Part shown: piece by piece, positions 9,108 to 18,101 of the stretch | How the letters are laid out: the number at the start of each line of letters is the position of its first letter | Position numbering within the stretch: the stretch's first letter is position 1 | Source: Actinopolymorpha rutila | Lineage (GTDB): Bacteria > Actinomycetota > Actinomycetes > Propionibacteriales > Actinopolymorphaceae | Direction of reading: 5' to 3' | DNA length: 64,000 nucleotides | NCBI RefSeq assembly: GCF_013407855.1 | Contig: NZ_JACBZH010000001.1 | Location: forward strand, 930,001 to 994,000 | Program-made: the position numbers and the translations under genes | The notes under the pieces: model-generated | The model's input: only the letters and a program-made list of their open reading frames with translations | Databases searched by the model: none | Told to the model about the DNA's origin: nothing

Positions 9108-9863
9108 ATGAGCGCAGCGCCGTACCGACTTGTCCTCCTCCGCCACGGCGAGAGTGAGTGGAACGCCAAGAACCTCTTCACCGGCTGGGTCGACGTCAAC
9201 CTGTCCGCGACCGGTGAGGCGGAGGCACGCCGTGGCGGGGAACTGCTGCGCGAGCGTGCCCTGCTGCCCGATGTCGTGCACACCTCCGTGCTGCGCCGGG
9301 CGATCCGCACCGCCGAGATCGCGCTGGACACCTGCGACCGGCACTGGCTGCCGGTCCGCCGCAGCTGGCGACTCAACGAGCGGCACTACGGCGCACTGCA
9401 GGGCAAGGACAAGAAGCAGACGCTGGAGCAGTTCGGCGAGGAGCAGTTCATGATCTGGCGGCGGTCGTACAACACGCCGCCCCCGCCGATCGAGGACGCC
9501 TCGGAGTTCTCCCAGGCAGGCGATGCCCGTTACGCCGACCTTCCGCCGGAACTCCTGCCCCGCACCGAATGCCTGGCCGACGTGGTCGAGCGGATGCTGC
9601 CGTACTGGTACGACGCGATCATCCCCGACCTGCGGCGCGGGTCGACGGTCCTGGTGGCCGCGCACGGCAACTCCATCCGTGCCCTCGTCAAGCACCTGGA
9701 CGGGATGAGCGACGAGGCGGTCGTCGGGCTGAACATCCCCACCGGCGTTCCGCTGCTGTACGAGCTCGACGAGCAGATGCGGCCGGCCAAGGTGGGCGGG
9801 GAGTACCTCGACCCGGCCGCGGCCGCCGCCGCGATCGAGGCGGTCAAGAACCAGGGCCGCTGA
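9108..9863 (+). CDS. gpmA: 2,3-bisphosphoglycerate-dependent phosphoglycerate mutase
   Basis: 251 residues. It interconverts 3- and 2-phosphoglycerate in glycolysis and gluconeogenesis. The phospho-histidine motif [10 protein letters not shown] is at residues 10-19, with [35 protein letters not shown] (substrate binding) and [15 protein letters not shown] (second catalytic His, near 185). The ATG at 9108 is chosen because it starts just before the first beta strand; upstream in-frame sequence overlaps the divergent thioesterase promoter. Synteny: gpm1 precedes senX3 in Mycobacterium. Confidence 0.95.
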   Translation: MSAAPYRLVLLRHGESEWNAKNLFTGWVDVNLSATGEAEARRGGELLRERALLPDVVHTSVLRRAIRTAEIALDTCDRHWLPVRRSWRLNERHYGALQGKDKKQTLEQFGEEQFMIWRRSYNTPPPPIEDASEFSQAGDARYADLPPELLPRTECLADVVERMLPYWYDAIIPDLRRGSTVLVAAHGNSIRALVKHLDGMSDEAVVGLNIPTGVPLLYELDEQMRPAKVGGEYLDPAAAAAAIEAVKNQGR

Positions 9864-10686
9864 TCACTTCCCGTTCGCTGGGCCCGGGAGGTCGGCCGAC
9901 CTCCCGGGCCCAGCGAACCGGCAGCCGAACCGGCGCTGCGAGCCCGGCCCGGCGAACCGGCAGCGAACGCCCGGCAAATTGGTGCGACAAAAGCTGCTCC
10001 CCGACGTAACCACGGACGGCGTTGGGGAGTTGACAGTTCCGGATGACCAAGGGGCGGCACGTCGCGTCGCGTCCATGATGTGGAAAGCGGTCGCGAGTTT
10101 CGCACGCCCCGGTTAGCCTTTTGTCATTCGCAGACGACGAAGCCTGCTTCCTTCAGTTCCTGGCCAACCCACAGCAGCAGTTGAGGTGCGTGCGCGCCAT
10201 GTCAGCGTCACATCGGACGCTTCGCAAGATCCTTCCCCACCGACCCACAGTGCGGCGCTATCACCCGCACGTTCCCGCGTACTTCTTCCCGTCCATTCTC
10301 TTGTGACAGGGACCCTCGGCACGGGCGCCTGAGAGCACTCGTGTGGAGAGGGAACGCCGGACCCTGTGGCGAGCTGTAGCCACCTGAGTGGGATCGTTTC
10401 CACAACCTGGACCCGCGAGACGACCTGACGCCTGCCGCGCTGCGGCCGGTGGCTGATCGTCGCGCCCGGACCTGCCGTGCGCACCCGACTGGTGTGCCGT
10501 GGCGTGTCCGGGTTGTGTTCGAAGGATCCCCCGCGGTCTGTTGCCCTGCCATGGAGTCCGCGACTTCCTCTCCCGCACCTGCTCGACCTTGCGACCACCT
10601 CGCCGTCGGCGGACGAGGTGCCCGACCATGCCGGCCCTGTTGTTATGTGACACCGACGTTCCGCCGTCGGCGGGAAAAGACGAATC
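9864..10686. other. 823-bp gene-free region between gpmA and the ABC exporter
   Basis: It begins with a 46-bp palindrome (listed separately). From 9914 to about 9975 the 12-mer GCGAACCGGCAG and close relatives recur. A small hairpin (CCGACG at 10653-10658 with CGTCGG at 10665-10670) lies just upstream of the exporter. Short open frames exist, but none has a ribosome-binding site or protein-like composition. The exporter promoter must lie here. Confidence 0.6.
9873..9918. terminator. 46-bp perfect palindrome after gpmA
   Basis: Bases 9873-9895 are the exact reverse complement of 9896-9918 (GTTCGCTGGGCC... mirrored), with no spacer. It starts 10 bp after the gpmA stop. As RNA it would make a very stable hairpin and act as terminator. 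A spacerless palindrome can also extrude as a cruciform. Confidence 0.65.
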
Positions 10687-13600
10687 GTGTTCTCTCTTGG
10701 GTCCCGGGCCGGGGCCCGGACCAGACCTGTCCTGCCCACGCCACGTTCTGACGGCGCCACACCGGCGTCCACACCGACGTCAACACCGACGGCCACGCCC
10801 ATCGCGACCTCGTCGGTGTCCGTCGCCCGCCAACCTAAGGCGACGCCGAAAGTCCTTGTAAACAAGGGAAATTCGGCACTATCGGCTCAGTCCGCTCCTG
10901 TCAAGGGCTGGTTGCGGTGGCTGGCTCCCTACCTCGGTCGCCATCGCCGCGCTCTGGTGACCGCCCTGGCCGCCGCCACGGCGTGGACCGCCGCCTTGGT
11001 CAGCGCGCCGCTGTTGCAAAAGGTCGTGGTCGACGACGCGATCGTGGCGCGGACCAAGCCGGTGCTTCCGTGGGTGCTCGCCCTGGTGGGCGTCGTCGCG
11101 CTTCGGGCCTGCGCCAGCGGCCTGTGGCGGGAGACCGGTGGACGGCTGAGCATCCACGTCCAGAACGACATCCGCGACGACCTCTACGCGCACCTGCAGC
11201 ATCTGGACGCCGCCGCGCACGAGCGGATGCAGAGCGGCCAGCTGGTCGCCCGGGTCAACTCCGACCTGGTGCTGATCCAGCAGGCCGTCGGTCTGCTGCC
11301 GCCGGTGCTCGGCACCGTCCTGCAGGTGACCTTGGCCCTGTGCATCATGGCCACGTTGTCACCCCTGCTGGCGTTGGTGTTGTGCGCCGTCCTCGTGGTG
11401 CTGGTGATCGTGACCCGCCGGCTGCACATGCGGGTGTACGCCGCGTCCTGGGACGCCCAGCAGCGTGAGGCGGACATGACCACGGTCGCCGAGGAGGCGA
11501 TCACCGGCGTGCGGGTAGTGAAGGGCTTCGGCCAGGAGCGGGCCGAACTCGGCCGGTTCGTCGAGTCCCTGACGGTCCTGTTCCGTTCGCGGGTACGCGC
11601 GGTGCGCGAACGCTCGCCGCTGCTGGCGACGCTGCAGGCCTCGCCGCTGGCCGGGCAGGTGCTGGTGCTGTTGTTCGGCGGCTGGCTCGCCCTGAACGGT
11701 CACCTGACCGTCGGTACGTTCTTCGCCTTCCTGGCCTACCTCGCCGACCTGAACGGTTCGGCCCGGCTGCTGGCGATGGTGCTCACGCTGCTCCCGCGGG
11801 CGCGGTCGGGTACCGAGCGGATCGCCGAGGTGTTCGCCGTTCACCCCGAGGTGCGCGACGAGGTGGCCGGCCGTGCGGACCGCGCCGGTGACACCAACGG
11901 CGACAACGCAGCCGGCAGTGCCGAACGCGGTGCGTTCGTGACGTTCGACGACGTGTCGTTCTCCTACCCCGACGGGCCGGAGGCGCTGGACGGGTTCAGC
12001 CTGGACGTCCTGCCCGGTGAGACCGTGGCGATCGTCGGGCCCACCGGGTCCGGCAAGTCCTCGGCACTGCAGTTGGTGTCCCGGCTGCGCGACGTGAGCT
12101 CGGGCCGGGTGCTGCTGGACGGTGTGGACGTACGGGAGCTTTCGCTGCCCGACCTGCGCCGGCGGGTCAGCGTGGTCTTCGACGAGGCGATGCTGCTGTC
12201 CGGTTCGATCCGGGACAACATCGCCTACGGCCGCGCGGACGCCACCGACGACGAGGTCGTCGCGATGGCGAAGATCGCCGCCATCCACGACTTCGTGGCC
12301 AACCTGCCCGAGGGGTACGACACCGAGGTGGGGCAGGAGGGTCTCGGCCTGTCCGGCGGGCAGCGGCAGCGGATCGCGCTCGCCCGGGCGCTGGTGGCCG
12401 ACGCGGACGTGCTCGTCCTGGACGACGCGACGTCGGCGGTGGACGTGCACGTCGAGCGGCGCATCCTGGACGCGATGCGTGAGGTGGTCGACGGCCGCAC
12501 CGTGATCGTCGTCGCCTACCGCGAGTCCACCGTGGCGCTGGCCGACCGGGTGGTGCTCGTGGACGGCGGGCGCGTGGTCGACCAGGGCACCCACGAGGAG
12601 TTGCTGGTCCGGTCGGAGCTGTACCAGGCACTGATGTCGGAGCTGGCAGACGCCAGGGCCGACGACACCGGAGCCGGCTCGCCGGGGACCGCCGAGGTGA
12701 CCGCCGAGGTGACCCCCGAGGCGTGGCAGCCCTCACAGACGGCCATGAACCCGTTGCGGGCAAGGGTCGGCGACCCGGTGTCGCCGGAACTCCTGTCCGC
12801 GCTGGCCGCACTGCGCCCGGCCACCGACCAGATGGGCGTCGACGTCGAGCGGGAGTCGAACCGGCACGAGCGGTTCAAGCTCACCCGGATGCTGCGGCCG
12901 CAGCGGTGGGGGATCCTGCTCGGCCTGGCCCTGCTCCTGGTGGACGCGCTGGCGGTGCTGGCCGGTCCGCTGCTGGTGCAGAACGGCCTGGACCAGGCCC
13001 TGGGCAGCAGGTCGCTGGGCATGCTGCTGGTCACCTGCGCGGTGTTCGGCCTGGTGGCGCTGATCGACTGGAGTGATGTCTGGGCCACCACGTTCGTCAC
13101 CGCACGTACCACCGAGCGCATCCTGTACGCCTTGCGGATAAGGCTGTTCGCCCATCTGCAGCGGCTCGGCATGGACTACTACGACCGCACCCACGCGGGA
13201 CGGATCATGACCCGGCTCACCTCCGACGTCAACGCGGTGGCCGAGCTCATCCAGGCCGGGCTCACCAACGCCCTGGTCGCGATCGTCACGTTCACCGGCA
13301 TGACGGCGGTGCTGCTGGTGCTCAACCCGACGCTCGCGCTGGTGGTGCTGGCGGTCGTCCCGCCGGCGACGGTGGCCACGATCTGGTACCGCCGCGTGGT
13401 CGGTCCCGCGTACGAGGAGGCACGGGAACTCAACTCCGCGCTGAACACCTACCTGCACGAGACCCTCGCGGTGCTGCCGGTCACCCAGGCGTTCCAGCGG
13501 GAGCACGCCAACCAGACGCACTTCCGGGGCCTTGCCCAGCGGCAGTTCGTCGCGCGGCGGACGAGCAACCGGGCGACCGCGATCTACGTCGCGTTCATCG

Positions 13601-14562
13601 AACTGCTGGCCGGGCTCACCGTGGCAACCACGCTGCTGGTCGGCTGGCACCTGGTCGAAGCGGGTCAGTTGCGGGTGGCCGAGCTGGTGCCGTTCCTGCT
13701 CTACCTCGCGCTGGCGTTCGCACCGATCCAGCAGATGGCGACGGTGTTCGACATCTACCAGCGGGCCCGCACCGGCGTCACCAGGATCGCGGCCCTGCTG
13801 GCGGAGGAGGTCAGCGTGCCCACGCCGGCCGAGCCCGCCGAGATCGGCAAGCTGCGCGGCGACATCGAGCTCCGCGACGTCACGCTGCAGTACAACGGCA
13901 CCCGCAAGCCCGCCTTGCGCGAGGCCAACCTGCGTATCGACGCCGGTGAGCGGGTGGCGTTCGTCGGCCAGACCGGTGCCGGGAAGTCCACGATCGCCAA
14001 GGTGATAACGAGGTTCTACGACGCCACCGGTGGGCAGGTCGAGGTTGACGGTGCGCCGGTGACCGGCTTCGACCCGGAGAAGTTCCGCCAGTCGATCGGT
14101 TACGTCCCGCAGGAGCCGTTCCTGTTCTCGCGCACCATCCGGGACAACATCGCGTACGGCATCCCGGACGTCACCGACGAGATGGTGGAGCAGGCCGCCC
14201 GCGCCGTGGGTGCGCACGACTTCATCGCCGGACTGGACGGTGGCTACCTGCACGAGGTGCAGGAACGCGGCCGGTCGCTGTCGGCGGGACAGCGCCAGTT
14301 GCTGTGCCTGGCCAGGGCGCTGGTCATGGACCCGCGGATCCTGGTTCTCGACGAGGCCACCTCACATCTGGACCTGCAGAGTGAACGCCGCGTCGAGCAG
14401 GCGATGGCGAAGGTAGCCGCCGGACGGACGACCATCGTGATCGCGCACCGGCCGCAGACGCTGCGGTGGGTGGACCGGATCGTCACCGTGCACGACGGGC
14501 AGGTGGTCGCCGACCAGACCGCCGAGCAGTTCCAGGCGGCCCGGGTCTCCGCGGTGCAGTAG
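10687..14562 (+). CDS. fused heterodimer-type ABC exporter (TMD-NBD-TMD-NBD)
   Basis: 1291 residues. Two complete ABC exporter halves are joined in one chain, where most bacteria have two subunits. Half 1 has Walker A GPTGSGKSS (about 450), LSGGQ (about 554), Walker B VLVLDDATS (about 574) with Asp instead of catalytic Glu, and VAYRES (about 608) with Tyr instead of the switch His. Half 2 has GQTGAGKST, LSAGQ, VLVLDEATS and IAHR, all canonical. So one ATP site should be degenerate, as in asymmetric heterodimeric exporters. The first 70 residues are Thr/Pro-rich with no clear ribosome-binding site; GTG at 10816 is an alternative start. Substrate unknown (lipid or drug). Confidence 0.88.
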   Translation: MFSLGSRAGARTRPVLPTPRSDGATPASTPTSTPTATPIATSSVSVARQPKATPKVLVNKGNSALSAQSAPVKGWLRWLAPYLGRHRRALVTALAAATAWTAALVSAPLLQKVVVDDAIVARTKPVLPWVLALVGVVALRACASGLWRETGGRLSIHVQNDIRDDLYAHLQHLDAAAHERMQSGQLVARVNSDLVLIQQAVGLLPPVLGTVLQVTLALCIMATLSPLLALVLCAVLVVLVIVTRRLHMRVYAASWDAQQREADMTTVAEEAITGVRVVKGFGQERAELGRFVESLTVLFRSRVRAVRERSPLLATLQASPLAGQVLVLLFGGWLALNGHLTVGTFFAFLAYLADLNGSARLLAMVLTLLPRARSGTERIAEVFAVHPEVRDEVAGRADRAGDTNGDNAAGSAERGAFVTFDDVSFSYPDGPEALDGFSLDVLPGETVAIVGPTGSGKSSALQLVSRLRDVSSGRVLLDGVDVRELSLPDLRRRVSVVFDEAMLLSGSIRDNIAYGRADATDDEVVAMAKIAAIHDFVANLPEGYDTEVGQEGLGLSGGQRQRIALARALVADADVLVLDDATSAVDVHVERRILDAMREVVDGRTVIVVAYRESTVALADRVVLVDGGRVVDQGTHEELLVRSELYQALMSELADARADDTGAGSPGTAEVTAEVTPEAWQPSQTAMNPLRARVGDPVSPELLSALAALRPATDQMGVDVERESNRHERFKLTRMLRPQRWGILLGLALLLVDALAVLAGPLLVQNGLDQALGSRSLGMLLVTCAVFGLVALIDWSDVWATTFVTARTTERILYALRIRLFAHLQRLGMDYYDRTHAGRIMTRLTSDVNAVAELIQAGLTNALVAIVTFTGMTAVLLVLNPTLALVVLAVVPPATVATIWYRRVVGPAYEEARELNSALNTYLHETLAVLPVTQAFQREHANQTHFRGLAQRQFVARRTSNRATAIYVAFIELLAGLTVATTLLVGWHLVEAGQLRVAELVPFLLYLALAFAPIQQMATVFDIYQRARTGVTRIAALLAEEVSVPTPAEPAEIGKLRGDIELRDVTLQYNGTRKPALREANLRIDAGERVAFVGQTGAGKSTIAKVITRFYDATGGQVEVDGAPVTGFDPEKFRQSIGYVPQEPFLFSRTIRDNIAYGIPDVTDEMVEQAARAVGAHDFIAGLDGGYLHEVQERGRSLSAGQRQLLCLARALVMDPRILVLDEATSHLDLQSERRVEQAMAKVAAGRTTIVIAHRPQTLRWVDRIVTVHDGQVVADQTAEQFQAARVSAVQ

Positions 14563-14577
14563 GCCGGAAACGAAGAA

Positions 14578-14611
14578 CCGGGGCCGGTGTCGGGATCGAC
14601 ACCGGCCCCGG
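14578..14611. terminator. bidirectional hairpin between ABC exporter and phoU
   Basis: A 15-bp perfect stem (14578-14592 with 14597-14611) with loop GGAT lies between the two convergent genes. Its position and symmetry suit termination of both transcripts. Confidence 0.75.
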
Positions 14612-14655
14612 TCGCGTTCGAGGGCAGGTTCGCGGGCTGCGAGAAGGCAGCCCGG

Positions 14656-15309
14656 TCAGGAAGAACGGACCGGCACGTCCCCGGTCACGAGGTAGATCAC
14701 CCGGCGGGCCATGGAGACCGCGTGGTCGGCGATGCGTTCGTAGTAGCGCCCCAGCAGGGCGATGTCGATCGCCGCCTCGACGCCGTGCGACCAGTCCTTG
14801 TCCAGCACGATGTGGAACAGCGACCGCCGCAGCCGGTCCATCTGGTCGTCCTCGGACACCAGGTCGACCGCCTGGGTGACGTCGGAGGAAGCCACTGTCT
14901 GTGCGACCTTGTGCACCATCCGCTCCGCCACCGACCCCATCTCGGCGATCGTGTCGTGGAGCTCGGCCGGGATCGCGCACTCGGGGTAGCGCATCCGGGC
15001 GATCTTGGCGACGTGCTCGGCGAGGTCGCCCATGCGTTCCAGGTCGGCCACCATCCGCAGCGCGGCCACCAGGGCGCGCAGGTCGCTGGCAACCGGCTGT
15101 TGCAGGGCAAGCTGCTCGAACGTGCGTTCCTCGACCAGAGACTGCAACCGGTCGATCTGGGCGTCGGCGGCGATCACCCGCTCGGCCCGCCGGGCGTCGG
15201 CCTCCAGCAGGGCGCCGGTCCCTTCCCGGACGGCGACCTCCACCAGATTGGCCATTTCGACCATGCGGTCGGTCAGATGCTGAAGCTGTTCGTGAAACGC
15301 GTCTCGCAT
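14656..15309 (-). CDS. phoU: phosphate signalling protein PhoU
   Basis: 217 residues made of two PhoU three-helix repeats (1-105 and 115-205). Conserved segments are DLRALVAALRMVADLERMGDLAEHVAKIA in the first repeat and LLGRYYERIADHAVSMARRVIYLVTG in the second, the E/D-xx-D metal-binding motifs of the family. PhoU represses Pho signalling by linking the Pst transporter to the histidine kinase at the membrane. The ATG at 15309 (MRDAFHEQLQHL) matches family starts; an earlier in-frame GTG/ATG adds 16 unlikely residues. It diverges from senX3. Confidence 0.95.
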   Translation of the reverse strand: MRDAFHEQLQHLTDRMVEMANLVEVAVREGTGALLEADARRAERVIAADAQIDRLQSLVEERTFEQLALQQPVASDLRALVAALRMVADLERMGDLAEHVAKIARMRYPECAIPAELHDTIAEMGSVAERMVHKVAQTVASSDVTQAVDLVSEDDQMDRLRRSLFHIVLDKDWSHGVEAAIDIALLGRYYERIADHAVSMARRVIYLVTGDVPVRSS

Positions 15310-15443
15310 AGCGAACACCGTAGGTGATTCAGGTGACCAGGCGGAGTACGCGGTCAAACAACGGGTGAACTCTGGCCGTCGGCTGTGCGGATGACCGCCC
15401 CCGACGAGGGCTTTTGCTGGGAAGGTCGGCTTACCATCGGGGC

Positions 15444-16793
15444 GTGGAAGCGACGCTCGCCGCGACCCTCAGCGGCCTGGTCGGCCTCGCCATCGGCGCG
15501 GTCGCGGTCCTCGCCTTCCGGTTGAGCGAAGGCGCCCAGACCAGGGCGCCGGAGGAGCCGGAGCCGGCCGTGCCGCCCGACGTGGCGAAGGTCCTCGCCG
15601 TGCTGCGCTCGGCCGCCGTGGTCGTCGGTCCCCACGACGAGGTACGCCAGGCCAGCGCCCCGGCCCGGTCGTTCGGGCTGGTCCGCGGCAGCCGGATCGT
15701 GGTCGAGGACCTTCTCGAGCTCGTGAGACAGGTGCGCAAGGACGGTGAAATCCGGCAGTGCGACCTGGAGCTCCCCCGTGGCCGCTTCGGCCAGGACGTC
15801 CTGTCCGTTTCCGCCCGGGTCGCCCCGCTCGGCAGCGAGCTGATCCTGGTGCTGGTCGAGGACCGCACCAAGGAACGCCGGATCGACACCATTCGGCGCG
15901 ATTTCGTCGCCAACGTCAGCCATGAGCTGAAGACCCCGATCGGGGCCCTCGTCCTGCTGGCGGAGGCGGTCCAGCACGCCGCGGACGACCCCGAGGCCGT
16001 CCAGCGGTTCGCCGGCCGGATGCAGGTCGAGAGCGACCGGCTGACCCGGCTGGTGCAGCAGATCATCGAGCTCTCCCGCGTGCAGGCCGACGACCCGGTG
16101 GAGGAGGCCGCGCCGATCGAGCTGGACCAGGTGGTCGACGGCGCGCTGGACCGGTCCCGGGTGGATGCGCAGACCAAGCACGTCACGCTGGTCCGGGCCG
16201 GGGACACCGGCCTCGCGGTGACCGGAAGCGCCCAGCAGCTGATCATCGCGCTCGGCAACCTGGTCGAGAACGCCGTGACGTACAGCCCGGAGCACACCCG
16301 CGTGGTGGTCGACGTACGCCGGCGGCCCGCGGCGACCTTCGAAGGCTTCGGCCCGATGGTCGAGATCGCGGTGTCCGACCAGGGCGTCGGCATCCCGGAG
16401 AAGGAGCTGGAGCGAGTCTTCGAACGCTTCTACCGGGTCGACCGGGCCCGCAGCCGGCAGACCGGCGGCACCGGCCTGGGCCTGTCCATCGTCAAGCACG
16501 TGGCGGCCAGTCACGGCGGGGCGGTCGACGTGTGGAGCGTGGAGGGGGAGGGGTCGACCTTCACCCTCCTGCTGCCGCTGCGTCCCGACCTCGCGTCGGA
16601 GTCGTCCGCGCCCATCCGCGAGATCGGCTCGGTCCGCCTTCCCGGCCCGGCCGAGCTTCCAAGCCCCGGGCGGCTCTCGGCCGCTGCCGCGGACCAGTGC
16701 GAGCAGAACAGACCAACAACCAGACCCACAACCAGACCCGCAAAGGCGGCGGACGCGAGTGCCGTACGCCGCCCGAAGGAGGCAAGCCGGTGA
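15444..16793 (+). CDS. senX3: sensor histidine kinase SenX3 (PhoR of Streptomyces)
   Basis: 449 residues. One N-terminal membrane segment (about 6-28), a PAS-like sensor (about 45-140), the H-box DFVANVSHELKTPIG (phosphorylated His about 161), N-box LGNLVENAVTYSPEH, and ATP-lid motifs DQGVGIPEKE and GTGLGLSIVKHVAASHGG. It senses phosphate limitation, probably through PhoU/Pst, and phosphorylates RegX3. The C-terminal 60 residues are disordered, with a PTTRPTTRPAK repeat. GTG at 15444 opens just before the membrane segment. The stop overlaps regX3 (GTGA). Confidence 0.94.
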   Translation: MEATLAATLSGLVGLAIGAVAVLAFRLSEGAQTRAPEEPEPAVPPDVAKVLAVLRSAAVVVGPHDEVRQASAPARSFGLVRGSRIVVEDLLELVRQVRKDGEIRQCDLELPRGRFGQDVLSVSARVAPLGSELILVLVEDRTKERRIDTIRRDFVANVSHELKTPIGALVLLAEAVQHAADDPEAVQRFAGRMQVESDRLTRLVQQIIELSRVQADDPVEEAAPIELDQVVDGALDRSRVDAQTKHVTLVRAGDTGLAVTGSAQQLIIALGNLVENAVTYSPEHTRVVVDVRRRPAATFEGFGPMVEIAVSDQGVGIPEKELERVFERFYRVDRARSRQTGGTGLGLSIVKHVAASHGGAVDVWSVEGEGSTFTLLLPLRPDLASESSAPIREIGSVRLPGPAELPSPGRLSAAAADQCEQNRPTTRPTTRPAKAADASAVRRPKEASR

Positions 16794-17473
16794 CCCGAGT
16801 GCTCGTCGTGGAGGACGAGGAGAGCTACAGCGACGCACTGTCGTACGTGCTTCGCAAGGAGGGGTTCGAGGTCGCGCTGGCGGCCACCGGCACCGTCGCG
16901 CTGGAGGAGTTCGAACGCGGTGGCGCCGACATCGTGTTGCTCGACCTGATGCTGCCCGGACTGTCCGGCACCGAGGTCTGCCGTGAGCTTCGCCGCACCT
17001 CCAACGTCCCGGTGATCATGGTGACGGCGAAGGACACCGAGATCGACAAGGTGGTGGGGCTGGAGCTGGGCGCCGACGACTACGTCACCAAGCCCTACAG
17101 CCCGCGCGAGCTGGTCGCCCGGATCCGCGCGGTCCTGCGCCGCGGCACCGAACCGACCGGCGAGGTCGTCCAGGCCACGCTGGAGGGCGGACCGGTCCGG
17201 ATGGACGTCGAACGCCACGTGGTGTCGGTGGGCGGCGGCGACGTACGCCTGCCGCTGAAGGAGTTCGAGCTGCTGGAGATGTTCCTGCGCAACACCGGCC
17301 GGGTGCTGACCCGCGGTCAGCTGATCGACCGGGTGTGGGGCGCGGACTACGTGGGTGACACCAAGACGCTGGACGTGCACGTCAAGCGGCTGCGGGCGAA
17401 GATCGAACCGGACCCGTCCAACCCGCGCCACCTGGTGACGGTGCGCGGGCTGGGCTACAAGTTCGAGGGCTAG
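16790..17473 (+). CDS. regX3: response regulator RegX3 (PhoP of Streptomyces)
   Basis: 227 residues of the OmpR/PhoB family. The receiver domain (1-120) has acidic residues at 8-10, phospho-acceptor Asp at about 52 in VLLDLML, and Lys in DDYVTKPYSP. The C-terminal winged helix (130-227) includes PLKEFELLEMFLRNTGRVLTR and DVHVKRLRAKIE. It binds Pho-box direct repeats and activates phosphate-scavenging genes. It is translationally coupled to senX3 by a 4-base overlap, with GAAGGAGG a few bases upstream of the GTG start. Confidence 0.95.
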   Translation: MTRVLVVEDEESYSDALSYVLRKEGFEVALAATGTVALEEFERGGADIVLLDLMLPGLSGTEVCRELRRTSNVPVIMVTAKDTEIDKVVGLELGADDYVTKPYSPRELVARIRAVLRRGTEPTGEVVQATLEGGPVRMDVERHVVSVGGGDVRLPLKEFELLEMFLRNTGRVLTRGQLIDRVWGADYVGDTKTLDVHVKRLRAKIEPDPSNPRHLVTVRGLGYKFEG

Positions 17474-17500
17474 CTGGGGCGCGTTTCGACACGCCCCAGC
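17473..17500. terminator. hairpin between convergent regX3 and lipoprotein gene
   Basis: A 9-bp stem GCTGGGGCG / CGCCCCAGC (17473-17481 with 17492-17500) with a 10-nt loop begins at the regX3 stop. It can serve both converging transcripts. Confidence 0.6.
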
Positions 17501-17518
17501 GACTCAGCCGGGGATCGA

Positions 17519-18031
17519 CTACGACGGGAGCTTCGGCGTGGGGCTACCGGGCGGCGGCACGGTGGCCCAGATGCCCTTACGGGGCACGACCAGGACGTCG
17601 AGGCGCACGGTGCCGGCTCGCTGGAACCGGAACGTCACCGGGACGACGAGGCCGGGCTTGAGCCCGGCGCCGGTCAGTGCGGTGGGTACTGCGGCACCCA
17701 GGCTGGTGTCGACGCCGAGCACCGCCGTGCCACTGGCGGGCAACGGCACCGTGCCCGAGCCCACCTTGCCCCGTCCGCCGGGCAGCTGCACGCCCGTCAA
17801 GGTGTCCGCGCCGGCGCCGACGTTGAAGATCGTGCCGACCAGCGTGGCCTCGCCCTCGCGTGGCGCGACCGCGACGATGTTGCGAAGCTCCAGGCCGTCG
17901 TGGTTGGTCCACACACCGTCGGCCGGGGTGTAGGGCGTCTGCGAGGCGGAGGAGCCACAGCCTGCGAGAAGGGGCAGAGAGACGGCGACCAGGCCTGCGG
18001 CCAGGCCGCGGCCGATCCTCGATGACAGCAC
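17519..18031 (-). CDS. secreted lipoprotein, function unknown
   Basis: 170 residues. A signal peptide ends in the lipobox LLAGC (Cys about 25), so the mature protein is lipid-anchored outside the membrane. The mature part looks like an all-beta domain (LRNIVAVAPREGEATLVGTIFNVG, then TVPLPASGTAVLGVD and LKPGLVVPVTFRFQRAGTVRLDVLVVP). The pattern of a beta-sandwich with late PVTFRF strands recalls PCuAC-type periplasmic copper chaperones, but the Met/His copper ligands are not evident, so I do not assign that function. It faces regX3; no regulatory link is shown. Confidence 0.7.
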   Translation of the reverse strand: MLSSRIGRGLAAGLVAVSLPLLAGCGSSASQTPYTPADGVWTNHDGLELRNIVAVAPREGEATLVGTIFNVGAGADTLTGVQLPGGRGKVGSGTVPLPASGTAVLGVDTSLGAAVPTALTGAGLKPGLVVPVTFRFQRAGTVRLDVLVVPRKGIWATVPPPGSPTPKLPS

Positions 18032-18101
18032 GGCGTTCCTTCCTCGGTGTCACACGCGGCGCGTCGCACAGCGTATCGGGCCTTCCTGGACGCCCCGACG
18101 C

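Noticed and set aside
10121..10306. 61-codon frame in the gap before the ABC exporter
   Set aside because: No ribosome-binding site, non-standard start and no recognisable protein character.
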